DNA from: Oscillibacter sp.
GTDB lineage: Bacteria; Bacillota; Clostridia; Oscillospirales; Oscillospiraceae
Assembly: GCA_020025475.1 (NCBI GenBank)
Contig: JAHHSA010000005.1
Span: forward strand, 8,711 to 72,710
Length of the DNA stretch: 64,000 nucleotides
Direction: 5' to 3'
Positions 52,343-61,438 of this stretch are shown one piece after another (positions within the stretch are counted from its first letter, which is position 1; every line of letters begins with the position of its first letter). The notes under the pieces were generated by a model that was not told the origin of the DNA, ran no database searches, and saw only the letters and a program-made list of their open reading frames with translations. The translations under genes were made by a program, and so were the position numbers.

Positions 52343-53416
52343 ATGAGTAAAGAAAGCAAGACTCTGGAAAAAGAGGCCCAGGCTCCCGCAAAGGTGAAGC
52401 AGCCCTGGACCGCCAAGCGCGTACTGGATAAGATCCTGGACAACGCCCTGCTGATCCTGATGGCCATTGCGGTGGTTTTGATCGCCATTAAGAATCCCAA
52501 CTTCATCAAGGCCCGCTCTATCATCAATATCCTGTCCCAGACCTGCGCCTACCTGCCTGTGGCTCTGGGCGTCGGCGGCTGTATCGTTCTGACCGGTACC
52601 GACCTGAGCGCCGGCCGTATCGTGGGCCTGAGCGCCTGCGTCTCCGCATCTCTGCTGCAGGCTGTTGACGCGGCCAGCAAGATGTGGCCCAACATCACCC
52701 CTCCGCCCGTGCTGCTGGTTCTGCTGCTGGCCATGGTCATCGGCGCAGCCATTGGCGCATTCAATGGTTTCTTCGTGGCAAAGTTCAAGCTGCATCCCTT
52801 TATTGTCACCCTGGGCACCCAGCTGATCATCTACACGGTTCTGCTGCTGTACGTCAAGGGCGGCAACAACGGCGGTATGGCCATTTCTACCTTGGATGCC
52901 AGCTATTCCAATTTCATCACCGGCTCCTTCCTGAAGATCGCCAAGACACCCATCCCCAACTATGTGTGGATCTCTCTGATTCTGACCGCTGTCATGTGGT
53001 TCATCTGGAATAAGACCACCTTCGGCAAGAATATGTTCGCTCTGGGCGCCAATGAAGAGGCTGCCCGTGTTTCCGGCGTCAACGTCTTCGCCACCACCAT
53101 CATGGTCTTCGCTCTGGCTGGCGCCATGTACTCCGTCACCGGCTTCATCGAGGGCGCTCGTGTTGGTTCCAACACCGCCAACACCGGCTTCAACTACGAG
53201 CTGGACGGCATCGCAGCCTGCGTCATCGGCGGCGTGTCCTTCGTCGGCGGCATCGGTAAGATCCGCGGCGTGATCATCGGCGTGCTGATGCTCCGTCTGA
53301 TCTTCGTCGGATTGAACATGGTCGGCATCAATCAGGATCTGTTCTATCTGATCAAGGGCGGCATCATCCTGTTTGCCTGCGCACTGGATATGAGAAAGTA
53401 TCTGGTCAAGAAGTAA
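52343..53416 (+). CDS. mglC: Galactose ABC transporter permease MglC
   Basis: This 357-aa integral membrane permease of the BPD_transp_2/CUT2 family has about ten hydrophobic helices starting near residue 33. The conserved GTDLSAGRIVGLSACVSA, GAFNGFFVAKFKLHPFIVTLGT and GKNMFALGANEEAARVSGVN are visible; the last is the ATPase-coupling loop region. It completes the mglBAC importer. Confidence 0.95.
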   Translation: MSKESKTLEKEAQAPAKVKQPWTAKRVLDKILDNALLILMAIAVVLIAIKNPNFIKARSIINILSQTCAYLPVALGVGGCIVLTGTDLSAGRIVGLSACVSASLLQAVDAASKMWPNITPPPVLLVLLLAMVIGAAIGAFNGFFVAKFKLHPFIVTLGTQLIIYTVLLLYVKGGNNGGMAISTLDASYSNFITGSFLKIAKTPIPNYVWISLILTAVMWFIWNKTTFGKNMFALGANEEAARVSGVNVFATTIMVFALAGAMYSVTGFIEGARVGSNTANTGFNYELDGIAACVIGGVSFVGGIGKIRGVIIGVLMLRLIFVGLNMVGINQDLFYLIKGGIILFACALDMRKYLVKK

Positions 53417-53423
53417 GACTGCC

Positions 53424-53464
53424 TCTCCCCCAAGCGGCCCTCAGACCACTTGGGGGAGTTCCTT
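53424..53464 (+). terminator. Terminator of the mgl operon
   Basis: CTCCCCCAAG and CTTGGGGGAG around a 15-nt loop, then TTCCTTT. Confidence 0.7.
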
Positions 53465-53561
53465 TGCCGTTTTGTGGGGGTCAACCTCTGTCAGACCGTT
53501 TTTACGGCATGTGAGCGCTCCTGGAAACACGGGCGCACTCCTTTTTTTCCTGGGAAAAGCA

Positions 53562-53570
53562 TGATATACT
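53562..53570 (+). promoter_or_regulatory. Extended -10 promoter of the YesMN operon
   Basis: TGATATACT (TG-n-TATACT) lies 26 bp upstream of the start at 53596; the -35 region is only T-rich. Confidence 0.45.
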
Positions 53571-53595
53571 CAATAGTATCAAAGGGGGAATTTCC

Positions 53596-55203
53596 ATGGA
53601 ACTCTATCGTGTACTGCTGGTGGATGATGAGGAGGATATCCGTGTCGGCATCAGCCAGAAAATGGATTGGACCGGGCTGGGATTCGAGCTGGTGGGCGAG
53701 GCGGAAAACGGGAAAGATGCCTTGGATCTTGCGGAGTCCCTGCGCCCGGATGTGGTATTGACGGATATCAAAATGCCGTTTATGGATGGCTTGGAGCTGT
53801 GCCGCATCCTGACAGAGCGGCTCCCCGCTTCCAAGTTTGTGGTGTTCTCCGGCTTTGATGATTTTGAGTATGCCAAGCAGGCAATCCAGATGAATGTTTC
53901 AGAGTATATTTTAAAGCCCATCAATGCTGTGGAGTTGACCACTGTACTGCAAAAGCTGAAGGAACAGCTGGACCGTGAGCGGACAGAGCGGCAAAATGCC
54001 GCCCTGCTGCGCAGCCGGTATGAGGAGAGTCTGCCCCTTATACGGGGCCTGTTTCTTACCCGTTTGCTGGATGGACGGGTTCCCCGAAATCAGGTGGGCG
54101 AGCTGGCGGAGCGGTATGGAGTGGTCTTTACGGGAAAGGCATTTGCTGCTGCCATTGTCCACATTGGTGGAGATCGGGAGCACAGCGCCCTGCTGATTCC
54201 AACCGTACAGCAGCTTCTGGAAGAAAATCTGACGCTGCCGGAGTGCATCTGCCGCACGTTTTTGTATAATGATGCCCTGGCGCTGCTGGCGGAGTTCCAG
54301 CAGAAGGAGCAGGTCTACACGTTCATCGAGGCCCTCAACCGGGTCTGCACGCTGGCAGAGAGCTATCTGGGGTACCCTCTGACCATCGGCGTCGGTGCGC
54401 CCTGCGATGACCCTGCGGATCTTCCTCAGTCCACAGCTGGTGCCCGCAGTGCCCTGGATTACCGCAGTATGGTGGGCCGTGGACAGGCCATCTACATCAG
54501 AGACCTGGAGCCCGGCTCGGTGGTTCCCATGACCTTTGGGGAAGGTGATGAACGTGCTCTGACCGCTGCTGTGAAGATGGGCGGCGAGGAAGAGGTTCGG
54601 ACAGAGGTTCGGCGTCTGGCGGACCGGATGACCAACCGTCTGAAGGAGGCTAACATGCCGCTGTCCCAGTGTCAGCTGTTCTTTCTGAACCTGCTGACCT
54701 GTCTTCTGAAGATGGCCCGGGACGGCGGACTGAAAACGGAAAAGGTCTTTGGAGAGGACTTTACCGGCAATATGCAGGTGACGGATTTTGCCTCTGTGGA
54801 GGAGCTGGCCCAGTGGTGTCTGGATCGGTGCCTCAACATTCAGACCGGTATCCGCCGCCAGCGGACTGCCTCTGCCGGCCGGATGGTGGAAAGGGCAAAA
54901 GACTTCATTCAGGCCCACTATGCCGAAAGCGAGCTTTCGGTGGAGATGCTCTGTGAGTATCTCCACCTCTCCCCTGCTTACTTTTCTACCATCTTCAAAC
55001 GGCAGATGGGGATGAGCTTTACCGGGTATGTGACCGTGGTGCGCATGGAGGCTGCGGCGGAACGTCTGCGGAACACGGAGGAAAAGACGTACCTGATTGC
55101 AAGAGCGTGCGGCTATGAGGACCCCAACTATTTCAGCTATGTTTTTAAGCGTCACTTTGGAATGAGTCCTACCAAGTATCGCGCCAGCAGCCAGAATTCC
55201 TGA
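53596..55203 (+). CDS. YesN-type response regulator with AraC output domain
   Basis: This 535-aa regulator has an N-terminal receiver with Asp57 (PDVVLTDIKMPFMDG) and a long helical linker of about 290 residues. The C-terminal AraC/XylS double helix-turn-helix ends YEDPNYFSYVFKRHFGMSPTKYR. YesN-type proteins commonly control sugar transport operons. It lies between mglC and its partner kinase (33 bp), so mglBAC is the probable target (inference). Confidence 0.93.
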   Translation: MELYRVLLVDDEEDIRVGISQKMDWTGLGFELVGEAENGKDALDLAESLRPDVVLTDIKMPFMDGLELCRILTERLPASKFVVFSGFDDFEYAKQAIQMNVSEYILKPINAVELTTVLQKLKEQLDRERTERQNAALLRSRYEESLPLIRGLFLTRLLDGRVPRNQVGELAERYGVVFTGKAFAAAIVHIGGDREHSALLIPTVQQLLEENLTLPECICRTFLYNDALALLAEFQQKEQVYTFIEALNRVCTLAESYLGYPLTIGVGAPCDDPADLPQSTAGARSALDYRSMVGRGQAIYIRDLEPGSVVPMTFGEGDERALTAAVKMGGEEEVRTEVRRLADRMTNRLKEANMPLSQCQLFFLNLLTCLLKMARDGGLKTEKVFGEDFTGNMQVTDFASVEELAQWCLDRCLNIQTGIRRQRTASAGRMVERAKDFIQAHYAESELSVEMLCEYLHLSPAYFSTIFKRQMGMSFTGYVTVVRMEAAAERLRNTEEKTYLIARACGYEDPNYFSYVFKRHFGMSPTKYRASSQNS

Positions 55204-55236
55204 GCCAATCGATCCATTTCCTCAAAGGAGGCGTTT

Positions 55237-57060
55237 ATGAATCATTCGTGGGAGAAGCTCCGCGGCTGGTGGCAGACCCGCTATCATCGGTCCAGTATTC
55301 AGATGATTCTGTCCCAGTCTTTCACGGCGGTGGCTGTGATCGGTATGGTATTTTTGGGTCTGGCACTGTTTTTTCGCTTCACGGCAGCTACAAATAAACA
55401 GGTGGCTGAAAACAGTCAGCGTGTGCTGGCCCAGGTGAATCTGAATTTGGACAACTACCTGCGCAGTATGATGCGGATTTCTGACACGGCGTATTATCAG
55501 GTTCTCAAGGACGCAGATCTGGACACGGAGGACATCATGCCTCAGATGGAACTGCTGTATGAGACCAATCGAGATGCCATGGTGTCCATTGCTGTGTTTA
55601 ATCAGGAGGGGGAGCTGGTGAAGGCTGCACCCTTTGAGAAGCTGAAAAACAGCGTACGGCCCCAGGATGAGGAATGGTTTCTTACGGCCATGGACCGTAT
55701 TGAAAATCTGCATTTCTCCACGGCCCATGTCCAGAACCTTTTTGTGGACCCGGACTACCGCTATCACTGGGTCGTGTCTCTTAGCCGTCAGGTAGAGCTG
55801 ATTCGCAGCGGCCGCACGGAAAGCGGCGTTTTGTTGGTGGATATGAGCTTTGGAGGCATTGAGCAGATCTGTAAAAATGTGGACCTGCCCCGCAAGGGCG
55901 GCTATCTCTATCTGATCGACGACTCCGGAGAGATCATCTACCACCCCCGACAGCAGCTCATCAACTCCGGAATCATCCAGGAGAATAATCTGCAGGCGGC
56001 CTCCTATTCCGACGGGACCCACAGCGAAAAATTCCAGCATCAGCTTCGTCAGGTGACGGTGAAAACCGCCGGTTACACTGGCTGGAAGCTGGTGGCGGTG
56101 ATGCCGGTGGAGGGGGTCATGGACAACTATGGACAGCTGCTGCTGTTCTTCCTGTTTGTGGTGCTGTTCTCTATCTTTCTGCTGGTGTTTGTCAACCTGC
56201 GCCTGTCCGAGTGGATCACCCGACCGGTGAAAAAGCTGGACGAGGCTGTCCGGCAGCTGGAGGCTGGTGCCGAGGAGGCGGATGTGGAGGTCCGGGGGCC
56301 CCATGAGATTGAGCATTTGGCCCACTCCATCCGCTCCATGGTCTCTACGATGCGCCACTTGATGGACGACATTATCCAGCAGGAGCAGCAGAAGCGCCGC
56401 AGTGAGCTGGATGTGCTGCAAGCTCAGATCAACCCGCATTTCCTGTACAACACCCTGGATTCTGTGGTCTGGATGACAGAGAACAACCGCACGCAGGACG
56501 CAGTTTTGATGATCACCTCCCTGGCCCGGTTTTTCCGCATCTCCCTGAGCAGGGGCAGCAATATTATTCCTGTGGCAGACGAGCTGGAGCACGTCCGCCA
56601 TTACCTAGTTATTCAAAAGATGAGATATAAGAACAAATTCTCTGCCAATTTTATAGTGGAAGATGGTGTGGAGAAGCTCTTTACCATCAAGCTGATCCAG
56701 CAGCCCATTCTGGAAAACGCCATTTACCACGGCATGGCCTTTGCAGACGGAGACGGCGAAATCACCATCCACGCTTTCCGGGATGGGGATGACGTTCTGA
56801 TCGATGTGACGGACAACGGACCCGGTATGCCGGAGGAAGTGGTGGAGCATTTGCTGGAACCGGGAGCCCACAAGGGCGGTACAAAGGGCGGCAGCGGCAT
56901 CGGACTGCAAAATGTCCACCGCCGGATTCAGCTGACTTTCGGGGAGGACTATGGTCTGATGATCACCAGCGAGCCCGACGCCGGAACCACGGTGCGGACC
57001 CGCATTCCCGCTGTGGACGCCGAGATGGCCCGCAGGTTTCGAGAGGAGGGGGAGACATGA
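55237..57060 (+). CDS. YesM-type sensor histidine kinase
   Basis: This 607-aa membrane kinase has a first helix (about 28-50) and an extracytoplasmic sensor of about 240 residues. The second helix (about 295-318, LLLFFLFVVLFSIFLLVFVN) is followed by HAMP and the His_kinase domain with phospho-His in QINPHFLYNTLDSVVWM. The ATPase domain has DNGPGMPEE and GSGIGLQNVHRR. Its stop overlaps the start of the next gene by 4 nt, so kinase and binding protein are translated together. Confidence 0.94.
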   Translation: MNHSWEKLRGWWQTRYHRSSIQMILSQSFTAVAVIGMVFLGLALFFRFTAATNKQVAENSQRVLAQVNLNLDNYLRSMMRISDTAYYQVLKDADLDTEDIMPQMELLYETNRDAMVSIAVFNQEGELVKAAPFEKLKNSVRPQDEEWFLTAMDRIENLHFSTAHVQNLFVDPDYRYHWVVSLSRQVELIRSGRTESGVLLVDMSFGGIEQICKNVDLPRKGGYLYLIDDSGEIIYHPRQQLINSGIIQENNLQAASYSDGTHSEKFQHQLRQVTVKTAGYTGWKLVAVMPVEGVMDNYGQLLLFFLFVVLFSIFLLVFVNLRLSEWITRPVKKLDEAVRQLEAGAEEADVEVRGPHEIEHLAHSIRSMVSTMRHLMDDIIQQEQQKRRSELDVLQAQINPHFLYNTLDSVVWMTENNRTQDAVLMITSLARFFRISLSRGSNIIPVADELEHVRHYLVIQKMRYKNKFSANFIVEDGVEKLFTIKLIQQPILENAIYHGMAFADGDGEITIHAFRDGDDVLIDVTDNGPGMPEEVVEHLLEPGAHKGGTKGGSGIGLQNVHRRIQLTFGEDYGLMITSEPDAGTTVRTRIPAVDAEMARRFREEGET

Positions 57061-58025
57061 AGAAAAAGCTTTTTCTGCAGCTTGTCGTGCCCCTGCTGAG
57101 CTTATGTGTGCTGTTTTTCCTGTTGGCGACTGACCCGCTGGAAGGGACGCGGTCACAGGATCTGGTGCAGCTGTCTGTCATTTTTCGGGAAGAGGACCCG
57201 GTGTGGTCTACGACACGGGACGGCATGGAGCAGGCGGCTGCCGATCTGGGAGCGGAGCTTCGCTTCCTGGTTCCTGCTGTTGCCAACGATGCCCGGGAGC
57301 AGGAGACGCTTCTGGAACGGGAATTGAATGCCGGGGCCGAGGGAATTTTGCTGATTCCCGCAGATCGTGGGATTTTGCAGGAAACGGTCAAAAAGACCGG
57401 CCGCGTGGTGGTGACTCTGGAGACTGCCATGGAAGGAACAGAGGGATGTGTAGGCGTGGACAATGCGGCGTTGGGAGAGACTGTGGCCCGCAGTGCCTTG
57501 AACGGCGTTCGAAAAGGGGGCACAGCGGTGCTGCTGGACAGCGCCCCCGGGGACAATGGTGTCCGTGAACGGCTTGCGGCTGCCCGTGTGCTTCTGGAAC
57601 AGGAGGGGCGGCATGTGATGCAGGTGATGCCCACCATGGACAAGACCGTGATGGAACGACTGACGGAAATTGTGGAGGTGTCCAAGCCCTCTGCCATTCT
57701 GGCCTTTGAACCCTCTGTCCTGGAAGATGCCTCGGACCTGATCCGCACCATACGCAGCGACCCCACACGTGACTGGAAATCGATCCCACTGCTTTATGGA
57801 ATGGGGTCCACACCGGCCATTGCGGCGGGGCTGGAACAGGGTCACATCACGGCGCTACATGCCCAGGACGATTTTTCGTCCGGCTATATTGCGGTGGTAA
57901 GGGCGGTTAAGGCTGTCCGCCATCAGGATACGGACGAGCCGGAGCCACTTCCCTTCCTGCTGGTGCGGCGTGAAAATATGTACGATGAGGACCGGCAGAA
58001 GCTCATGTTCCCGGTGTGCCGGTGA
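57057..58025 (+). CDS. Membrane-anchored sugar-binding protein, kinase-coupled
   Basis: This 322-aa type I periplasmic-binding fold protein resembles the LacI/RbsB/XylF group (GILLIPADRGILQETVKK, VGVDNAALGETVARSAL). The N terminus is an uncleaved signal anchor (about residues 5-25, no lipobox), so it stays in the membrane. It is translationally coupled to the kinase and has no transporter genes of its own. Such orphan binding proteins can serve as sensory subunits, as XylFII does for LytS in Clostridium. The ligand is probably a galactoside, by context. Confidence 0.85.
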   Translation: MKKKLFLQLVVPLLSLCVLFFLLATDPLEGTRSQDLVQLSVIFREEDPVWSTTRDGMEQAAADLGAELRFLVPAVANDAREQETLLERELNAGAEGILLIPADRGILQETVKKTGRVVVTLETAMEGTEGCVGVDNAALGETVARSALNGVRKGGTAVLLDSAPGDNGVRERLAAARVLLEQEGRHVMQVMPTMDKTVMERLTEIVEVSKPSAILAFEPSVLEDASDLIRTIRSDPTRDWKSIPLLYGMGSTPAIAAGLEQGHITALHAQDDFSSGYIAVVRAVKAVRHQDTDEPEPLPFLLVRRENMYDEDRQKLMFPVCR

Positions 58026-58044
58026 AAAAAGGAGAACAACTGAT

Positions 58045-59076
58045 ATGAGAGCAAAGATTGCGGCATTGCTGCTGCTGTTTCTGCTGTCCCTGGGGCTGAC
58101 CGGCTGTATCCGGCAGCAGCCTCCGGTCTTCCGAATTGGTGTGGCCCTCTATTCTCAGGAGGATACGTTTATTTCCACCGTGGGACAGAAAATGGAAAGA
58201 CTGGCTAAGGAAGAGGAACAAAAGCGTGGCATAAAAATCAATGTGACGCTGGTGGACGGGGACCGCTCCCAATCTGTGCAGAACGAGCAGGTGGACCGGT
58301 TTTTAAACCAGGGCTATGATATCATCTGTGTCAATATTGTTGATCGCACGGCGGCGGCGGTCATCGTGGATAAGGCCCAGAGGGCCAACGTGCCAGTGCT
58401 CTTTTTCAATCGGGAACCGGTGGAAGAGGATCTGGACCGCTGGGAGTCAGCCTACTATGTGGGGGCGGACGGCGCCCAGGCAGGCCGAATGCAGGGACAG
58501 CTGGTTCTGGATGCCTGGCATGAGCGGCAGGAGATCCTGGACCGAAACGGCGACGGCATATTGCAGTATGTGATGCTGGAGGGGGAACCGGGGCATCAGG
58601 ATACTTTGCTGCGCACGGAGTACAGCATCAAGACCCTTCAAGAGGCAGGGGTGCCTCTGGATCGGCTGGGCAGCAGTACCGCTGACTGGCAGCGGGGCAA
58701 GGCCAGACTGAAAATGGAACAGTGGCTCAAAGAGACGGACACCACAATTGAGGCAGTATTTGCCAACAATGACGACATGGCTCTGGGCGTCATTGATGCC
58801 TGCCTGAAAAGCGGAATGCAGCCACAGGATCTGCCTCTGGTGGTGGGGGTGGACGCCACGGAGGAAGCTGTTCAGGCCGTCCGGGATGGCCACATGGCAG
58901 GAACCGTCCGCAATGACGCCGAGGGTGAGGCGGCCTGGATGATACAGGTGGCCTGCACCCTGATGGAGAGCAAGCCACTGGAGGAGGTAGTGGAGCTGGT
59001 GGATGACCACTACATTTGGCTGGAGTATAGCCTGGTGGATCAGGCCGCTGCCATTGCAGAGGAACAGGCACCGTGA
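58045..59076 (+). CDS. MglB-paralogous galactose-binding lipoprotein
   Basis: This 343-aa lipoprotein (signal peptide ending LTGC) is a clear MglB paralogue. It has the calcium loop DRNGDGILQYV, the EGEPGHQDTLLRTEY segment and the ligand-site FNREPVEED and ANNDDMALG. The start at 58045 follows AAAAAAGGAGAAC; it begins 19 nt after the anchored binding protein. It could be a second transport receptor for MglAC or a sensing partner for the kinase. Confidence 0.88.
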   Translation: MRAKIAALLLLFLLSLGLTGCIRQQPPVFRIGVALYSQEDTFISTVGQKMERLAKEEEQKRGIKINVTLVDGDRSQSVQNEQVDRFLNQGYDIICVNIVDRTAAAVIVDKAQRANVPVLFFNREPVEEDLDRWESAYYVGADGAQAGRMQGQLVLDAWHERQEILDRNGDGILQYVMLEGEPGHQDTLLRTEYSIKTLQEAGVPLDRLGSSTADWQRGKARLKMEQWLKETDTTIEAVFANNDDMALGVIDACLKSGMQPQDLPLVVGVDATEEAVQAVRDGHMAGTVRNDAEGEAAWMIQVACTLMESKPLEEVVELVDDHYIWLEYSLVDQAAAIAEEQAP

Positions 59077-59169
59077 TCGGCGCTCCAACCGCTGCCCCTT
59101 CATACAGATAACAGGCTGTCTAACAAATGGGGTGCAGTTCACTCGTCAGCGCACGGCGTTTTATTCTGC

Positions 59170-59988
59170 TTAACGTACCTCCCGGTAGGCGGAAGGGCTG
59201 ACCCCCAGCTCCCGTTTGAAGGCACGGGAGAAGTAAAAAGGATCGTCATAGCCTACAGAGGCCGCAACAGCACTGACAGAGAGCTGGCTGTGGCGCAGCA
59301 GCTGACAGGCCCGCTGTAAGCGGTAACGGGTCAGATAGGTGCTGGGAGAACAGCTGAATTCCACCTGGAAGGCCCGATAGAGGTAGCTGCGGGAAATCCC
59401 GGTCTGGCGGGCCAGATCCGCTACAGTGATGGATCGGGAGTAGTTCTGCCGCAGATATACCGCTCCCTGGCGGGCATAGTCTGAAAGGGCCTCCCGGCCG
59501 CTGCGGGGGCTGGGAACCATCAAAAGGCCCAGGGCTGCCTGCAGATACCCGGCCATGCGGACGGAGCTGGCGTAATCGCTGCCCCGGGCTTTGTAGATAT
59601 CCAGCAGCCCCTGCCGCAGATGTTCCCCTGCCGAGACGTGCAGCACCGGCGTCCGGCGGGAAAAGGGGGTCTGATCCAGCAGCAGCCTGGCACTGGGACC
59701 GGCAAAGCCCACCCAGTAATATTCCCAGGGGTCCTGGCTGTCTGCCTGATAGAAGATGGGGACGTCCGGCCCAGCCAGGAAAGCATCCCCCGCCGAGAGG
59801 ACAAAAGTCCTGCCCTCAAACTGGTAGCTTCCCCGGCCGGAGACCACATAGTGCAGCAGATAGTGATCCCGGACACCGGGCCCCCAACCGTAGTTGGGGG
59901 GGCATTTCTGAAATCCTGCATTATAAACTGTGAGAGACAGTTCGGCCTGCGGGACTGCTTTGAAAGAGTATTTGAAATCCATGCCCAT
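59170..59988 (-). CDS. AraC-family transcriptional regulator (likely gal regulator)
   Basis: This 272-aa regulator has an N-terminal cupin ligand domain (YLLHYVVSGRGSYQFEGRTF, about 45-65) and the C-terminal AraC double helix-turn-helix (SITVADLARQTGISRSYLYRAF, then ASVGYDDPFYFSRAFKRELGVSPSAYR). It is divergent from galK-galT-galM and convergent with the binding-protein gene. A role as galactose-responsive activator of the Leloir genes is inference from position. GAGGGG precedes its ATG. Confidence 0.9.
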   Translation of the reverse strand: MGMDFKYSFKAVPQAELSLTVYNAGFQKCPPNYGWGPGVRDHYLLHYVVSGRGSYQFEGRTFVLSAGDAFLAGPDVPIFYQADSQDPWEYYWVGFAGPSARLLLDQTPFSRRTPVLHVSAGEHLRQGLLDIYKARGSDYASSVRMAGYLQAALGLLMVPSPRSGREALSDYARQGAVYLRQNYSRSITVADLARQTGISRSYLYRAFQVEFSCSPSTYLTRYRLQRACQLLRHSQLSVSAVAASVGYDDPFYFSRAFKRELGVSPSAYREVR

Positions 59989-60023
59989 GAATCTGCCCCC
60001 TCACACTGATTTCCATTATTTTC

Positions 60024-60052
60024 AGTGTACTCCTCCTGAATCGATTAGGCAA
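60024..60052 (-). promoter_or_regulatory. Promoter of the AraC regulator gene
   Basis: On the minus strand TTGCCT (60052-60047) and TACACT (60029-60024) are spaced by 17 bp. The galK promoter on the other strand is not obvious, in keeping with activator dependence. Confidence 0.6.
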
Positions 60053-60143
60053 CAAAAATCCATGGAAAGAGAGACGGGAGTGAATGGCAAAATCAGGGGA
60101 AAGCTGATAGGGTTAAGATATGAAACATAAGGAGGATCTGTCT

Positions 60144-61418
60144 ATGGAACATCTTGCCGCCCGGCTAAATGCCGGCGAGTTTGACGAAACCCTCACCCGC
60201 CTCTATGGTGCCCATCACCTCAAGACTGCCCGCGAGCGCTGCTCCACGGTCATCAGCGGATTTACCAGGACCTTTGATAGCCTGCCGGAGCACCTATTCT
60301 CTGCCCCCGGCCGTACGGAGCTGGGCGGCAACCACACGGACCACCAGCACGGCCGCGTTCTGGCCGCCGGTGTGGATCTGGATATCCTGGCCGCCGCTTC
60401 CCCCAACCAGAGCGGCATGATCCGGGTGCAGTCCCAGGGCTATCCCCTGATTGTGGTGGATCTCCATGAGCTTACCCCCCGTCCGGAGGAAGCCAACACC
60501 TCTGCCGCTCTGATTCGGGGTGTGGCTGCCCGTTTGGCTGCCCTGGGCTGCCCCCTGCAAAACGCCGGCCTGGACGCCTACATCATCTCTGACGTCCCCG
60601 GTGGCAGCGGACTCAGCTCTTCCGCCGCCTTTGAGGTGCTGATTGGTACTATGCTGAATGACCTGTTCTGGGAAGGACACTGCGATGCCGTGGAGATTGC
60701 CCAGATTGGCCAGTATGCCGAGAACGTGTTCTTCGGCAAACCCTGCGGACTGATGGACCAGACGGCCTCCTCTGTGGGTGGGGTGGTATCCATTGATTTT
60801 GAGAACACGGAGCGTCCTGTGGTGGAGAGCATTGCCCTGGATCTGACGGCCAACGGCTACGCCCTGTGCATTCTGGATTCCGGCGCCGGTCACGCCGATC
60901 TCACCAACGAGTACGCTGCGATTACCCAGGAATTGAAGGCCGTCTGTGCTGTCTTTGGCAAGTCCTATCTGCGGGAGATCCCAGAGTCCGAGTTCATGTC
61001 CCGCCTTCCCGAGGTTCGCAAGACCTGCGGTGACCGGGCTGCCCTGCGTGCCTTCCATGTCTATGCTGAAAATCGGCGGGCGGCTGAGGAGGCTTCGGCC
61101 ATCCGAAATGGCGAGTTTGACCGCTTTTTGTCGTTGGTCACGGAGTCCGGCCGCTCCTCTGCCCTATATTTGCAGAATGTGGTGCCTACCGGCCAGACCA
61201 CCAATCAGGAACTGATGCTGACCATCGCCCTGTGCGAGCGGCTGTTGGACGGCAAGGGCGCAGTCCGTGTCCACGGCGGCGGCTTCGGCGGCACAGCACA
61301 GGCCTTTGTGCCTCTGGATATGGTGGAGACCTTCCGGGCCGAAACGGAAGCGGTTCTGGGCAATGGCAGCTGCCATGTTGTGATGATTCGCCCTGTGGGC
61401 GGAACCCGCCTGGTGTAA
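60144..61418 (+). CDS. galK: Galactokinase
   Basis: This 424-aa GHMP-family kinase phosphorylates galactose to galactose-1-phosphate. It has the galactokinase signature GRTELGGNHTDHQHG, a Firmicutes variant of the usual GRTNLIGEHTDYN. The ATP loop is GGSGLSSSAAFE, and the third motif is GGGFGGTAQAFV. The ATG at 60144 is preceded by AAGGAGGATC. It is the first gene of a galK-galT-galM operon. Confidence 0.94.
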   Translation: MEHLAARLNAGEFDETLTRLYGAHHLKTARERCSTVISGFTRTFDSLPEHLFSAPGRTELGGNHTDHQHGRVLAAGVDLDILAAASPNQSGMIRVQSQGYPLIVVDLHELTPRPEEANTSAALIRGVAARLAALGCPLQNAGLDAYIISDVPGGSGLSSSAAFEVLIGTMLNDLFWEGHCDAVEIAQIGQYAENVFFGKPCGLMDQTASSVGGVVSIDFENTERPVVESIALDLTANGYALCILDSGAGHADLTNEYAAITQELKAVCAVFGKSYLREIPESEFMSRLPEVRKTCGDRAALRAFHVYAENRRAAEEASAIRNGEFDRFLSLVTESGRSSALYLQNVVPTGQTTNQELMLTIALCERLLDGKGAVRVHGGGFGGTAQAFVPLDMVETFRAETEAVLGNGSCHVVMIRPVGGTRLV

Positions 61419-61438
61419 GGGTGAAGGAGGATATTGAA

